In this document: one piece after another, positions 9,490-19,699 of the stretch
Numbering within the stretch: the first letter of the stretch is position 1
Layout of the letters: every line of letters begins with the position of its first letter
NCBI GenBank assembly: GCA_047967505.1
Contig: CM106538.1
Source of the DNA: Dipteris shenzhenensis
Lineage: Eukaryota > Polypodiophyta > Polypodiopsida > Gleicheniales
Direction: 5' to 3' (one strand)
DNA: 64,000 bases
Notes under the pieces: model-generated
The model's database searches: none
What the model was told of the DNA's origin: nothing
The model's input: the letters and a program-made list of their open reading frames with translations, nothing else
Made by a program: the position numbers and the translations under genes

Positions 9490-10745
9490 TTCTAATGTCC
9501 CATTCTCAATGATAAATATCTTTGGCAGTCAGTTCGAAAGCAGCAGGAAGTGAAGAGGTGCGTGAAGTTTATTACCCCGAACTTCATGTCACAATAGTAT
9601 ACTGGATGATCATGGCAGACCACTTGGTGCCTCACTCTACATGCAGTGGTCCAGGTGGGAGAGGGGACCCGCATCATCTTTGGGGTCTTGGAAAGCTTTT
9701 CGCAGGCTTTCAGAGGAGTCCAAATCTCAGTTGACAGGACATCTCAGAGGGAGTGCAGGGAGGATCTTGCAGATTGAGGCAGCCTTTCCAGTGGATTGGG
9801 TAGACACAGATGATATGCCACTCACTTGCTCCACTTGGGGAGGCACATTTACAAGAGGTGGTGTTCCTCTTCAAGTTTTGGCCTTTCGAGATGCACATGA
9901 GGATGCTTTAGTTTTTAGTGTGCAGGATGGTGGTAGATTGCTCAAGTCCACAGAGGATATCTTGCTTCAATCTGCTTTTCAGCCTATCAGGGTTGTAGGT
10001 CTTTTAGTGCAGGGATCAGATTTAGAGTGGTTTCTCGATCCAGACACCCGGCTACTCTCCACCGGATCTTGGAGGCTTTGGCTCTAGGGGGAGTTACCAT
10101 TAGGTATTTGCAATGGGACCCTGGAGAGTGGGAGTGGATTGATGCAGGGCATCTAGAGAAGAGCATCCCCTTCTTTTGTTACACGGTCAGTAATGCCAGG
10201 AGATTTCTGCTCAGTAGTAGAGGTTGGAGACCTTCCAGAGTTCCTCATTGGGAGACATTTGATATCACTGCGGATCTGCATAGGTGCTTTTGGAGAAGAC
10301 TCTGGAAATCCCACAGGAATAGAAAGACCAGTCTCTTCTTTTGGCTTTCTATCTATGGTGGGATTGCGGTAAACCTTTGGAGATTCAGGTTCGGAGCTGA
10401 CCCTACTTGCCCTCGTTGCCTCTCTGCTTCGGAGACTATTAAGCATTGCTTATGGGATTGCAGACAAGTGAGGATGATTTGGATGGGGGTAGCTAGGATT
10501 TTTAGTCACTTTGTCCACTCCCTCTTCTTTATGACATGGGGCTTAGTGGCTTGGCTTTCTCTTACAGGGCCTCAGGTATTCTATGAGAGACTTGACTCCT
10601 CTCAGGCCATTTTGATTCGACGTCATCAGATTGAGTCCTGTTCGTTGGATGTGGTACCACACCTTCCTTTTGCAGCTTCCGCTTTGAGCTTGCTCTCGCG
10701 GGTTTTTTCTCTTACTTAATAGAAGTCTCTTTCTTGGGGAAAAGA
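9490..10745 (+). pseudogene. LINE-C, 5'-truncated LINE ORF2 C-terminal part with 3' end
   Basis: Two overlapping frames (9641-10087 and 10027-10719) encode the C-terminal half of a plant LINE ORF2. The first has ASLYMQWSRWERGPASS and IQIEAAFPVDWVDT-like sequence that also occurs in LINE-A and LINE-E. The second holds the zf-RVT domain: LWKSHRNRKTSLFFWLSIYG, CPRCLSASETIKHCLWDC. A frameshift near 10080 separates them. EN and RT are missing, as expected of a 5'-truncated copy. About 370 bases of the region seen in the copy at 41288 are deleted at about 10680. The 3' end has TAATAGAAGT at 10717-10726. Confidence 0.8.
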
Positions 10746-13090
10746 ACAAAAACTTGTAGCAAAAGTCTCAAAGCAAGTAGAAGCTCAAAGCCTCAGTTAG
10801 TTAAAAAACACAACCATGCATCATTCCACAAATAGCAGACATACATGCTCAGTTAGACAAGATGCTCTGTATGGCCATCCTGTAGGACCACATAAATGGT
10901 TTATTCTCTCATGGACATCCTATAGGACCCAGAGCATGAGGTACATCAAGAGCATATGCAAGCACTCGGTGCAAGCAAACAAAAGTGAACCAACAACTTT
11001 GGCATCAAGTGCCATCAGAATTATGTGGCAGTGACTGCAGTTTACGACTTCCTATTTTTGTTCTAGCAGGTAGGTCATCATGCTTCCCGACGATAGCAGT
11101 GACCACAGTATGCTATCCTTTCTCAGAAAGATAGGTAACACTGGCATCATAAACAATGCTTCAACTTGCACTGCACAATTGATGTTGCATATTATATGAT
11201 TTGCAGAGCCCGGCATAGCAAACCATATCCAAATACAAAACCATCTCAACAGAGTTGGCAGACTCTACCATTTTTTTACATGTACATGTATATTTAAGAT
11301 TAAAAGATAAACAAGATACACATGCAATATATGCTTTGGTAACCAACTCATATACCATGTATAGATAGTTTGATAGTGATTAGTACACTGATCTAGAAGT
11401 CTCGTTGCAGAATATGGTCAGCAAGTGGTACCTCGAGTGAATCAACAATGTCACCAAGCGACTTCTAGATATCCGAAGTGTTCTTTACCCAGGAAGTGGA
11501 GGTGCTACCCCCCCTCTTGAGCATCAGGCAATGCTCAGGAACAACGCTCTACTGAGCCTGAAAGCCACAACCGAAGTTGGCTCAAATTGAAAGTAGAGTT
11601 GCATCAATTGACGTGAATTTGCCAGTTCACCCTCCTCCATCCACATCACATCCAAATAGTGACGAGGAAACTCTACCACTGTGTGCCAATAACTGTTCTT
11701 GAATCAAGATCTTGCCTTGTTCCTCCGTCTCTGGCTGCTCCTCATGAGGCATATACTTTGGCACGTCTTGTGCTTTCACTGCACAACATCTTGGCTGAAT
11801 TCTCTTGGCTGAATTGTCTTAGCAACCACAGGCCTCACTTTTTGAGAGAGCAATGGAACCATTGATAGTGGCCTTTAGGAACCCCAAAGGGCGGTGAACA
11901 GGAAATTTTTAACAAGGAAATACGATAATTTTTGCCACTTAGAGAGTTAATACAGGCAACCAGAAAATAATAACATCCAAACAAATAAACACAAGCAGCT
12001 AGATTGTTCCTGTCATGAAGCGGAATACCAGATTGCACCCTTTTTGGTATTTCTTTATCTTTATTCAGAAGGCAACCGTATTGCAAAAGTACTCTTTTGC
12101 AAAACTACTCTTTTGCAACTGTCCAAACCCAAACAACTGAATATTCAGTTCACATGCACTTCCGTCCTGCTATGCAATCAGTTCATGACTCAGGTAGGCA
12201 TCCTAGTCCAATGCGAAATTCCATGGCAACCCTTATCAAGTATTTGGATGAACAATTCTAACCTGGCAGCTCCAAAGGAGTCCTGGTAGAATAGAGACCA
12301 ACCAAGTCTATCAAACCAACCAAGTCTGTCCTGTAGCTCTAAAAGAGTCCTGGCAGGATAGAGACCAACCAAGTCTGTCCTGGCAGGACAGAAACCAACC
12401 AAAACAACCAACCCTGGCTGTTCTAGCGCTCTGAAAGGTTATAAGCAGCAAGGCAAAAGCTTCTGAAGGTTTCAATTCCCTGCTGTCTGGAGTTGGCATG
12501 GAACACAAACCCAGAAACTGGCCTAGCAAAGTAGGTGAAATTAATATGGTCCACTCCTGGCTGAAGGCGAATCCTTTGTAGCAAATACCTGGCAGCTCAT
12601 AGTGGATGGCGAATCTTCTTGGCTGCACTAGGCAGCCCTGCAACAGATTGCGAATCAGCCTGGCTGCTCCCTGTCTGAAAGGGAATTGCCCTGCTCTGAC
12701 TGAAAAACAAAATTCCCTGGCAGGTCCCTGACTGAAAAACGGACTTTCCTAACGATTTCTTTGGGAGGCTTCGTAGCACAAAAAAATAATTCTTCTGGAG
12801 GCTACTAGCACAAAAACGAATTATTCTTGAGGCTTCTAGCGCAAAAACGAATACGTTTTGGAGCTTTTGGCAGCCTTGGCAGCTCTCAAACAGCACATAG
12901 ACTGCTATAGTAGTCAAAAATCAGCAAGGCGATTTGTTAGAACAACCTTGGGGCACTTTCCCAGCCTGTGACTTGTCTCTCTTTGTCTTTCTGTCGTCCA
13001 GAAACCAGCCCTGAAAGCAAATTTTGACTTTTTTACTTGCTTTCCAAGCAAGTTAGCCAAACGTGGCCCAGGGAGCTAGTTTTAGCAGTG
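10746..13090. other. Unidentified repeat-like DNA
   Basis: No gene recognised. Around 12285-12400 there are short imperfect repeats of a GACCAACCAAGTCTGTCCTG type. The minus strand at 11390-11700 is moderately open but broken by stops and matches nothing I know. Probably decayed retrotransposon internal sequence. Confidence 0.4.
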
Positions 13091-13096
13091 GGATTC

Positions 13097-13455
13097 TTAC
13101 CCCTCTCTAATCTTTAGTCCCTTCCCTTGGCCCATGGAATTAGTTGCATTGAAGTGGCCTTTTAACAAATAATTCATCAAAAGGCCATGGTATTCACCAT
13201 AAATTACTCTAAGGTCCAAAATTTCACGTCTCGATGACACTTTGGCTACTGCTCCAATGGGTTCACTTTGCGCTCGGCTTGAGGACTTCGGGAACTTTTG
13301 TCGCGCATGATGCTTTTTTGTCGGGTTTTGTCTATAGGAAGTCTTTTCTCCACTCTCCTTAAGCACCTCCAGGGTCCCTCACTCTCGCCTTCAAGGGTAG
13401 TAGAACTATTCGGCATAGGATCTCTCTCCTCGAGGACCCTAGGATACCAATTCAC
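13097..13455 (-). pseudogene. Possible retrotransposon leader or Gag fragment
   Basis: Two overlapping minus frames (13366-13097 and 13455-13246) are open, basic and Ser/Arg-rich. Just upstream on the minus strand, ATTGGTATCCTAGGG resembles the first seven bases of an iMet primer-binding site (TGGTATC), which hints at an LTR boundary near 13445. No domain is recognised. Confidence 0.3.
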
Positions 13456-14240
13456 TCTTGCTACTCAACACTAGCAGTGTCCCACCGTGATTGCCATAAA
13501 CTGTGTGAGGGGAGGGGTCTGATCTCTTCCGGAGGTTATACCAAAGGCCTTAGGCCACTGGTGATGCGAAACTACTAGTGACTTCCTTGTAAATGTCGGT
13601 GCAAAGGATTGCGCAGTGATGGTGTAGGCGAGGCGCGGCATGGCACGCAACGAGTATGGAGTGGATAGTGGTGCCAATGATGGTGCAAGAATCCCCTTGG
13701 AGGGTAGTGTAAGCAAGAAGAACACAAAAATGCAACGCAATTACAAAAGCCAACCCTCTACGTGTATAAGGCGGAACTTAAGCCACATATTACAGGGCCC
13801 GTTGTATTAGGTGAAGTAAGATGAAGGAAGGCACGAAATGAAGAAGTGTTGGAGCAACGAACAGAGGTTGAAGTGTGAATAGTACAAGGGTGAAATGGAA
13901 AATACACCAATTGGAAGATACACCAAATGGCAGATACACCAGGCAAGCTCGTGACTCTAGCTTCTATCTCCACTCATGCTCAATGATCGAATGCCCCTCC
14001 CCATCCCCCACATCTTCTCTTCATTGAGACCTTCATCGGCTCCTCTTCTGGAAAGTCCCTTTCCTGCTTGCTATTGGTTGTCCCCCGTCTCCCTTAGCCA
14101 TTCCGTTGCTTCATGTCTTGATGGCTTTGGCAACTTCTTGACTTGCCAACCTCCTCCTAGTTGGTGACTTAACTACTCCACGTGCAACTCTCTGTCTACT
14201 CCATGTGCACCTCCTATTGTGTCTGACAATGGTTGATAGT
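13456..14240. other. Possible minus-strand LTR or unique DNA
   Basis: No gene. On the minus strand a CCTTATACACG (TATA-like) near 13765 precedes the putative primer site, so this may be an LTR, but its ends are not visible. Confidence 0.3.
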
Positions 14241-14298
14241 GAGCTAGACCGGTGACTCAACTTTTCCATGTGCACCACCATGTGTACCAACTTGTGCT

Positions 14299-14515
14299 CC
14301 TGTGACTGCTGCAGTCCACAGTTGACATGTCTTGACATGTGACTGTGCTAGTAAGTACTATGACCAAGGTCAGTCCACCCTTGACTTGTTCTTGACATGT
14401 CTAACATGTGCTTTGCCAATAAGTACGGAGACCAAAGTCGGTCCACCCTTGACATGTCCTGACATGTACTGCTCCAGTCTTGTGACCAAGGTTTGTCCAC
14501 CCTTGACATGTACAT
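14299..14515 (+). repeat. Degenerate tandem repeat, unit 54-68 bp
   Basis: GACCAAGGTCAGTCCACCCTTGAC-like starts (first 20 bases shared) occur at 14362, 14430 and 14484, with an eroded copy near 14299. TTGACATGT recurs between them. Confidence 0.75.
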
Positions 14516-14779
14516 ATATTTGTTTTGAGAGCCGGCTTTGGTGTGTGAGGCACTTACACCCACCATACATCTCATGGAGAACTCTTTCCCCCCGCCTTAT
14601 TTATTCGGCGTTTGGACCCTCTGTACTTTATGGGAAACCAAGAGAGAAGGGAAGTACCAGGGCTTTGACAGACCCAGGCATGTGGGACTTGCTTTCGACC
14701 CCCAAGCCTCGAGCTCACCATGCTAAACCGGCGGTGCTCGGACTAGAGCTGCCATACCCATACCGGGCATTGGCTCAAC
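14516..14779. other. No feature recognised
   Basis: The plus frame over 14332-14994 is open across this stretch by chance or as repeat; it matches no family I know. Confidence 0.4.
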
Positions 14780-15320
14780 GGTGGTGTCACCAAGCATTCA
14801 GAGTCTCACCCATCTCCTTATGCCCTGCATTCAAAGTGGTACCCTCTACGTACTTGCATTCCAACTCTTTTCGCTCTGTACTTACATATACTATGCTAGT
14901 AATGACCAAGGTCGTCCTTGTATATCTACAACAGATCCAGATGCACAGAGGCTTTGGATTGCTCCCAGATCCACCCTTAACACACATTAGCTAGTATTTG
15001 GACAGATATTGTATATGCTTTGATGGCCATTTATGGCCATTGGGTGAGCATGCATGGGTCTTCCTGGGTGGCTTCTGCAAGGAGGACGGTTTTCCTGAAG
15101 GAGTGGAGTGGTTCCCCGTTTTTCTCGAAGCCCACCACAAGGTCGAGGTGGCAATTTCAGCCTCAACCTTGGTGCTTTTCTTGCTCTCTATGATGAGCAT
15201 GTTTTTTTCCACTTAGGGTGTTTTTTTTCTCACACCTTGCATGATGTATTTCTAGCATGAGCTTTTCTCTTGGGGTCTTTCATACTAGTCTTTTCACTTG
15301 AAAACAAAATAAATGCATGA
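14780..15320 (+). pseudogene. LINE-G, LINE 3' fragment
   Basis: Nucleotide similarity to the LINE copies at 41420-41910 and 46036-46424: GCTAGTATTTGGACAGATAT, TTTGATGGCCAT, GAGTGGAGTGG and TCAGCCTCAACCTTGG occur in the same order. These encode the ORF2 C terminus (SIWTD...MAIW, REW, FQPQP in the other copies). Frames are broken. It ends near ACTTGAAAACAAAATAAATG. Confidence 0.65.
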
Positions 15321-15601
15321 AATTTTTACTACAATAGAGCAGCTTTTGTGCAAGCATGGAACTATAGATCCCAGGTTTGTTACATGATGCCAAACACTGA
15401 TTAACGTGAACACTGACTTTGTTTTGTTACTTTTTCTTTTATAGTATGAATTCTATACTGGTGTATCCATTTTTTTGTGATTAGGCATATATGGTGCTCC
15501 TGTGGTGGTTTTGAATTTGCAAAATGACCTTGTTTTTCCAAGTAACTTCATAGTGTTTGTAGAGGAAGATTGATGGTTTTTGTTTGTTACATGTTACACA
15601 G

Positions 15602-15809
15602 TTGGGATAACACGGTTATGGTGGTGTCACTTTCAACCAAGGCACTCAAAATGTACTCTCCAGTGACGGGACAATTTTTGGGAGAGTGTTCTGGACACAC
15701 AGGCACCATTAGTGATTTGCTGTTTCCAGACCTAAAGACACCACATACATTTTGTTCTTCTTCACTTGATGGCACCATAAGAGTTTGGGACACAAGGAAT
15801 CGTCAGCAG
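15602..15809 (+). CDS. GTS1: WD40 protein (WDR89/GTS1-like), exon A
   Basis: Exon bounded by an acceptor (TTGTTACATGTTACACAG) and a donor (CAG|GTGTGT). It enters on the last base of a split codon and ends in phase 0, adding 69 codons. The translation holds VMVVSLSTKALKMYSPVTGQ, GECSGHTGTISDLLFPD and DGTIRVWDTRNRQQ: one WD40 blade with the usual GH and WD dipeptides. The order matches plant WDR89 homologues (Arabidopsis GIGANTUS1), a beta-propeller protein linked to ribosome biogenesis and growth (family knowledge). The first exon(s) lie to the left and were not found. The open frame runs a little beyond both borders, but only this span fits the family. Confidence 0.85.
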
Positions 15810-15841
15810 GTGTGTAGTTTTATGTCATATATGACGTACGA

Positions 15842-16259
15842 TTAAAATTGATACTCACTTCGAATTTAAAATTTGGAGATTTAAAGTCTTAAAAAATGAT
15901 TGGGGCGACAGGAGATCATTGTACTAATGTGAAACTTTGGAGCTGTTGCTGTCATAGTCTGCTTATAGGGCAGTCATAGTCTTTCTTTTATAGGCAAGAT
16001 ATACTTTTTCTCTTCAAAAACTGCTTAGTTACTGCTTCATTCATTCATATTGGAGCGAGCTATTTCATGTCACTTTGAATGTTGTAATTACCTTGAATGC
16101 AATGTGCTTTTGCTGTGTTAAGATTCAAGTTGGCTTCCTTTGATTTTTCGAGTTATTGAAAAATCGCTACACTAGAAAACAATGCCAATATTATCAGATA
16201 TTTGTTTCCTAAACAAATCAAAGTATATAAATAGCACATCAGTGCTGTCATGTAATGCT
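15842..16259. other. Intronic DNA, nothing recognised
   Basis: AT-rich, no frame or repeat that I can identify. Confidence 0.5.
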
Positions 16260-16269
16260 CAACTTGATT

Positions 16270-16985
16270 CAACAGAGGGTAACGTGCGAGGGTCTTCTAG
16301 ATGCTGCTGTAGGAGACCATATTTTATTAGGGATTGCCTGAGCAGACACCCTTGTGCTGGACATGGCATACGTGTGCCTCCTGTTCACCAGTCTTTTCAG
16401 CCTCTAGCCGCTCTTGAGCCTCCAGCCACTCCTGAGCCTCCAGTCTCCTTTGAGCCTCCAGCTCCTCCCGAGCCTCCAGTTGTTCCGGGGCCTCTGGAGC
16501 CTCCAAAGCCTCCAGCTCCCCAGGAGCCTCCAGAGGTTAGTGCTCTCCAAGGCGCGCATCATGCCAAGAGGATGGGCAAATGAGAAAACGGAGACAGAGG
16601 TAGATATAGATAGAGACAAAGACAGAGGCAGAGTTAGACTCAAAGTCAGAGATGGCAGAAGCAATTGCCTGTTGTAGCGATTCAGTCCACTGTAGGACCA
16701 GGTTGGAGGTTCATCACGTACCCCCCCAGTCCCAGCAGTCTCACACTCCATTATCTTCACAGGATCCTCATTTCAGTGCTAACGGTATATCGCCTCAGTC
16801 TCAGGAGACTTACAGGTCAGCATAAGCACAGGATCCAGATCTTATTCTCAGTGACATTTCACTCTCTCCTCATTCAGAACCTGAGATACAGTATTCACTT
16901 CTTGAGTCACCCGAGGAGGACTCCACTCACATCACATGATTCATCTCTGGCTATGGAGAATCTGCAGGGGAGTGGATCAGGTTCT
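16270..16985 (+). pseudogene. LINE ORF1-like fragment: damaged zinc knuckles and Pro-rich linker
   Basis: Frame 3 reads CCCRRPYFIRDCLSRHPCAG then GIRVPPVHQSF, which looks like two tandem CCHC knuckles with several Cys/His lost. Next comes a repeat of Glu-Pro-Pro units (PEPP, about 16408-16530) ending at a stop at 16581. Other frames continue Ser/Pro/Gln-rich to about 16985. Plant LINE ORF1 proteins have a C-terminal zinc knuckle and a Pro-rich tail, so that is the best guess; a gag remnant is possible. Confidence 0.4.
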
Positions 16986-18107
16986 AGCATCTCCACGCGG
17001 CACCTTTGCCTAGGCGCTCTGTTTAGGAATTTGTATCTATAAGGAGCGCCCTGTGTGATATTCTCTTGAGCTCGAGGTTGATAGACTTACTTTTTCCCCG
17101 GATTTCATTTGCTAGTTCGAGGACCTAGTCTTGCAAGGTGGCAGAGTTTTTAGATAGACTAGACGACTGGGAGTATCTTGCAGTAGAGATAAGTTGAGCC
17201 TGTAATCACCCTCCTTTGATGCTTTGATGTCCCAAAGCTCTGAGCCTCTTTTCACTTATGCGAAAGAAAGATCATAGCTCGCATTTAGTCCCTCAGCTTA
17301 GGCATAGCTTCTACCCTAAGAAGGATTCGCTTCAATAGATGAAATAGAGATCTCCCTCCAACTTTCTGGAATCATTTGTTATGAGGTGCTGCAGAGGAGG
17401 GTTATTTTCGACTGGAGCTCACTCCACTTTTTTGTAGACAGTCAGGTGTGATAGAGGAGTATCTAGGTTCTACTGTTGCCTCCAAAGGGGGTCACCGTTT
17501 TCACTCCACTTTCAAGTAACTTCTGCTCACATGGGAGTGAGGTATGGATGTCAGAGATGATAGAATCTTGGGTATCATGAAAAGTACCGGCTAAGATCAG
17601 CCGAGTATTAATCACCATTCATTTACCTTCTCTATCTCGTGTAAAACAACATATGGAGACCTTGCTAACTTTCCTAATCACACACAAGGTGGTATGATTC
17701 CTAGAATATGTTAGTAGTAAGTCTCTAGGTATTTCCATCACACTTGTATTTTGGTTGGCTTCCACTCTCTAAAATGGAACATTCAACCAACAATTACCAT
17801 CAATCTTTGGCAACTTTGAGGCTGACCTCATTTCCACCCCAATTGTTTGTCTCAAGAAGCTAACATATTTAGACGAATGGCGTTGAGTTACTGCCAGCTC
17901 CTCTTTTCTCTCTCTTGTGCAGTCAACTTATTACAATTGTTATATGAGGAAAGAATCGACTCATTGTATATATAGAGACAGTTTTTGTGAATCTATCTAC
18001 ACATTGAAGTATGCCTGAGGAGGATACACCTCCAATTAATGCACAACTTTAGACATTATAAATTCTGGGATTTACAGCATCTTTGATGGTGGAATTTCAT
18101 TCATAAC
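16986..18107. other. Intronic DNA, nothing recognised
   Basis: No frame over about 60 codons with known motifs. Some text (GACTGGAGCTCACTCC and later) could be decayed LINE but I cannot place it. Confidence 0.4.
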
Positions 18108-18510
18108 ATATTCTTTTTTCTTTTTTCAAACAACTTTCTATTATATGCTTGACAAAACCAACCATACAAGTCAGCAATCCTTGAGGCGCTGATGGGTAAA
18201 CAAAGGGAAAACTAGCTGTCAACCAACCTGTTTTCAGAGAACCCAGCTCACTGTCTAGGGAAGTTTAGAAACAGGGGCTAGCATCTGAGGTGGGGGACTA
18301 TATAGCCAGTGAATACCTTGCTCTGTAAGACATTGCAGGGCAAGCCTTGCAGAAACACACCCAGTTCTCAATGGTTTCCCTAGATCCTGACGTCTTGTGC
18401 TCCCGTATGGTGTGTAGGGTGTACATGATATCCTACCAGATGGCGATGAGGGTAGCTGCCGGGGGGCGTGGTGGTGTCCCATCACGAAGCGGTATTCCAC
18501 GATTAGCAAG
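18108..18510 (-). pseudogene. LINE-H, 3' fragment of the LINE-A subfamily
   Basis: The minus strand encodes MGHHHAPRQLPSS, then CVSARLALQCLTEQGIHWLY and SPPPQMLAPV, parallel to the LINE-A C terminus (MGQHHVPPTATL, REIHWLY, SPP near 23700-23920). DNA is also alike (AGCCAGTGAAT, CAAGCCTTGCAGAAACACAC). The 3' tail ends A-rich near 18108-18130 after a TTTCTATTAT version of the family's end box. Confidence 0.7.
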
Positions 18511-19262
18511 GGCTAATTAGGGCAAAGTGTGGGGTCAGGGCAAAGCGTGGACGCCGCGTAAAGTAAAGGTAATTTGGGCATGCAACCTAAAGTTTAGGGC
18601 TCACTGCTAAGGATAGCCAATGCTTGGCCTATAAAGTATGGGTCAGGGGCTCAATGTCGCGGGTCCGGGGAGTGAACTCTCCTCTGGACGTATACCTATT
18701 AGCTAGGGAGCAGTAAGGGGCACATTATGGTGTGGGATGCATGTCCTAAATAAAGGTTGGCTGGCTCTCACTGTGGTCTAGACCTGAGACATGAGATTGG
18801 ATCGACATACTAAAGCCTACAGTTGGAAGGTGAGCTACTAGCTTGAACCCCTATGGGTTGTTTGCGGGTGTATCCCTAGTGCTTTGGACTCTAGTTCTAC
18901 TCTAGTTTGAAGGTAAACCCCTTCAAGGTCAAATAGTTACTTGACCATGTTTGGGGCTGTTTCAGAAGGGCTCACCCTTGATGAGGAGTTTACATAGGAT
19001 ATAGCAGTGACTGCCAGGACTCATCTGGGTTAGCCCTTAGTGTCGAGGGGAGTTTGAGCACCATCCCCTTCTTTGGCACTCCAAGGTTTGAGACCAAGAG
19101 GGCTTCATCCTAGGGCAACGAACACACATCGACTAGGTATGGTGGGTAGTGTCCCAAGGCGATTCTTTCAATCCTAGGAGTCGTCTTTCCACTGAGGCAG
19201 TGGCACAGGTGAGAGCTCTCCCCCACTTGAGGGGGCCAAGCGCGCAGATGCTAGAGATAGTG
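18511..19262. other. Intronic DNA, nothing recognised
   Basis: No gene or clear repeat seen. Confidence 0.4.
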
Positions 19263-19419
19263 GCACAACACAGGTATCAATCTACACCTGCTTGTACTAA
19301 ATGTTGCAAACTACATCCTTTCTCTATAAAGGTTTACCTCTTGAGATAACATTTAAGCACAACACAGGTATCAATCTACCCCTGCTTGTACTAAATGTTG
19401 CAAACTACATCCTTTCTCC
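19263..19419 (+). repeat. 63-bp direct repeat, 94-bp spacing
   Basis: GCACAACACAGGTATCAATC and the following 43 bases occur at 19263-19325 and 19357-19419 with very few differences (ACACC versus ACCCC). Confidence 0.9.
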
Positions 19420-19476
19420 CATAACAATACTCAAGTATAGGTTGTCTGAAATATTGGAACAACCAATAACTCCTGT

Positions 19477-19698
19477 TCATAAGTGCTGTACTTTTAATTT
19501 AGCACGTTGAAGCTTTCGTCTCTCAAAGGCTATAGTAGGCCTATAGTACCTACTCATCCTTAAGAAAGATCTCGTGTCGTGGAGAGACCGAGTATTTGTC
19601 TTCTTGGGATCCATAATGAACCCTTTGGTAGAGGCATTTCTCCTGTGAGATTGTTCCATAAGAGTTACCATCCACCCCTTTCCCGGATGCCATTTCAA
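19477..19698 (-). pseudogene. Gypsy RT/RNase H connection fragment (tentative)
   Basis: The minus frame has KGFIMDPKKTNTRSLHDTRS followed by FLRMSRYYRPTIAF. This matches the spacing of the gypsy connection motif (GIMMDPxKV...IRSFLGLxGYYRRFI). No RT active site is found upstream on the minus strand, so only a small piece survives or the match is by chance. Confidence 0.4.
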
Positions 19699-19699
19699 A

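Noticed and set aside
10670-10700. LINE-C gap read as a spliced intron
   Set aside because: The deleted stretch in LINE-J lacks a GT at the expected left border, so it is better explained as a deletion.
15570-15845. Single-exon 91-aa gene at the WD40 exon
   Set aside because: Only 15602-15809 matches the family, with splice borders on both sides; the rest is intron read through.
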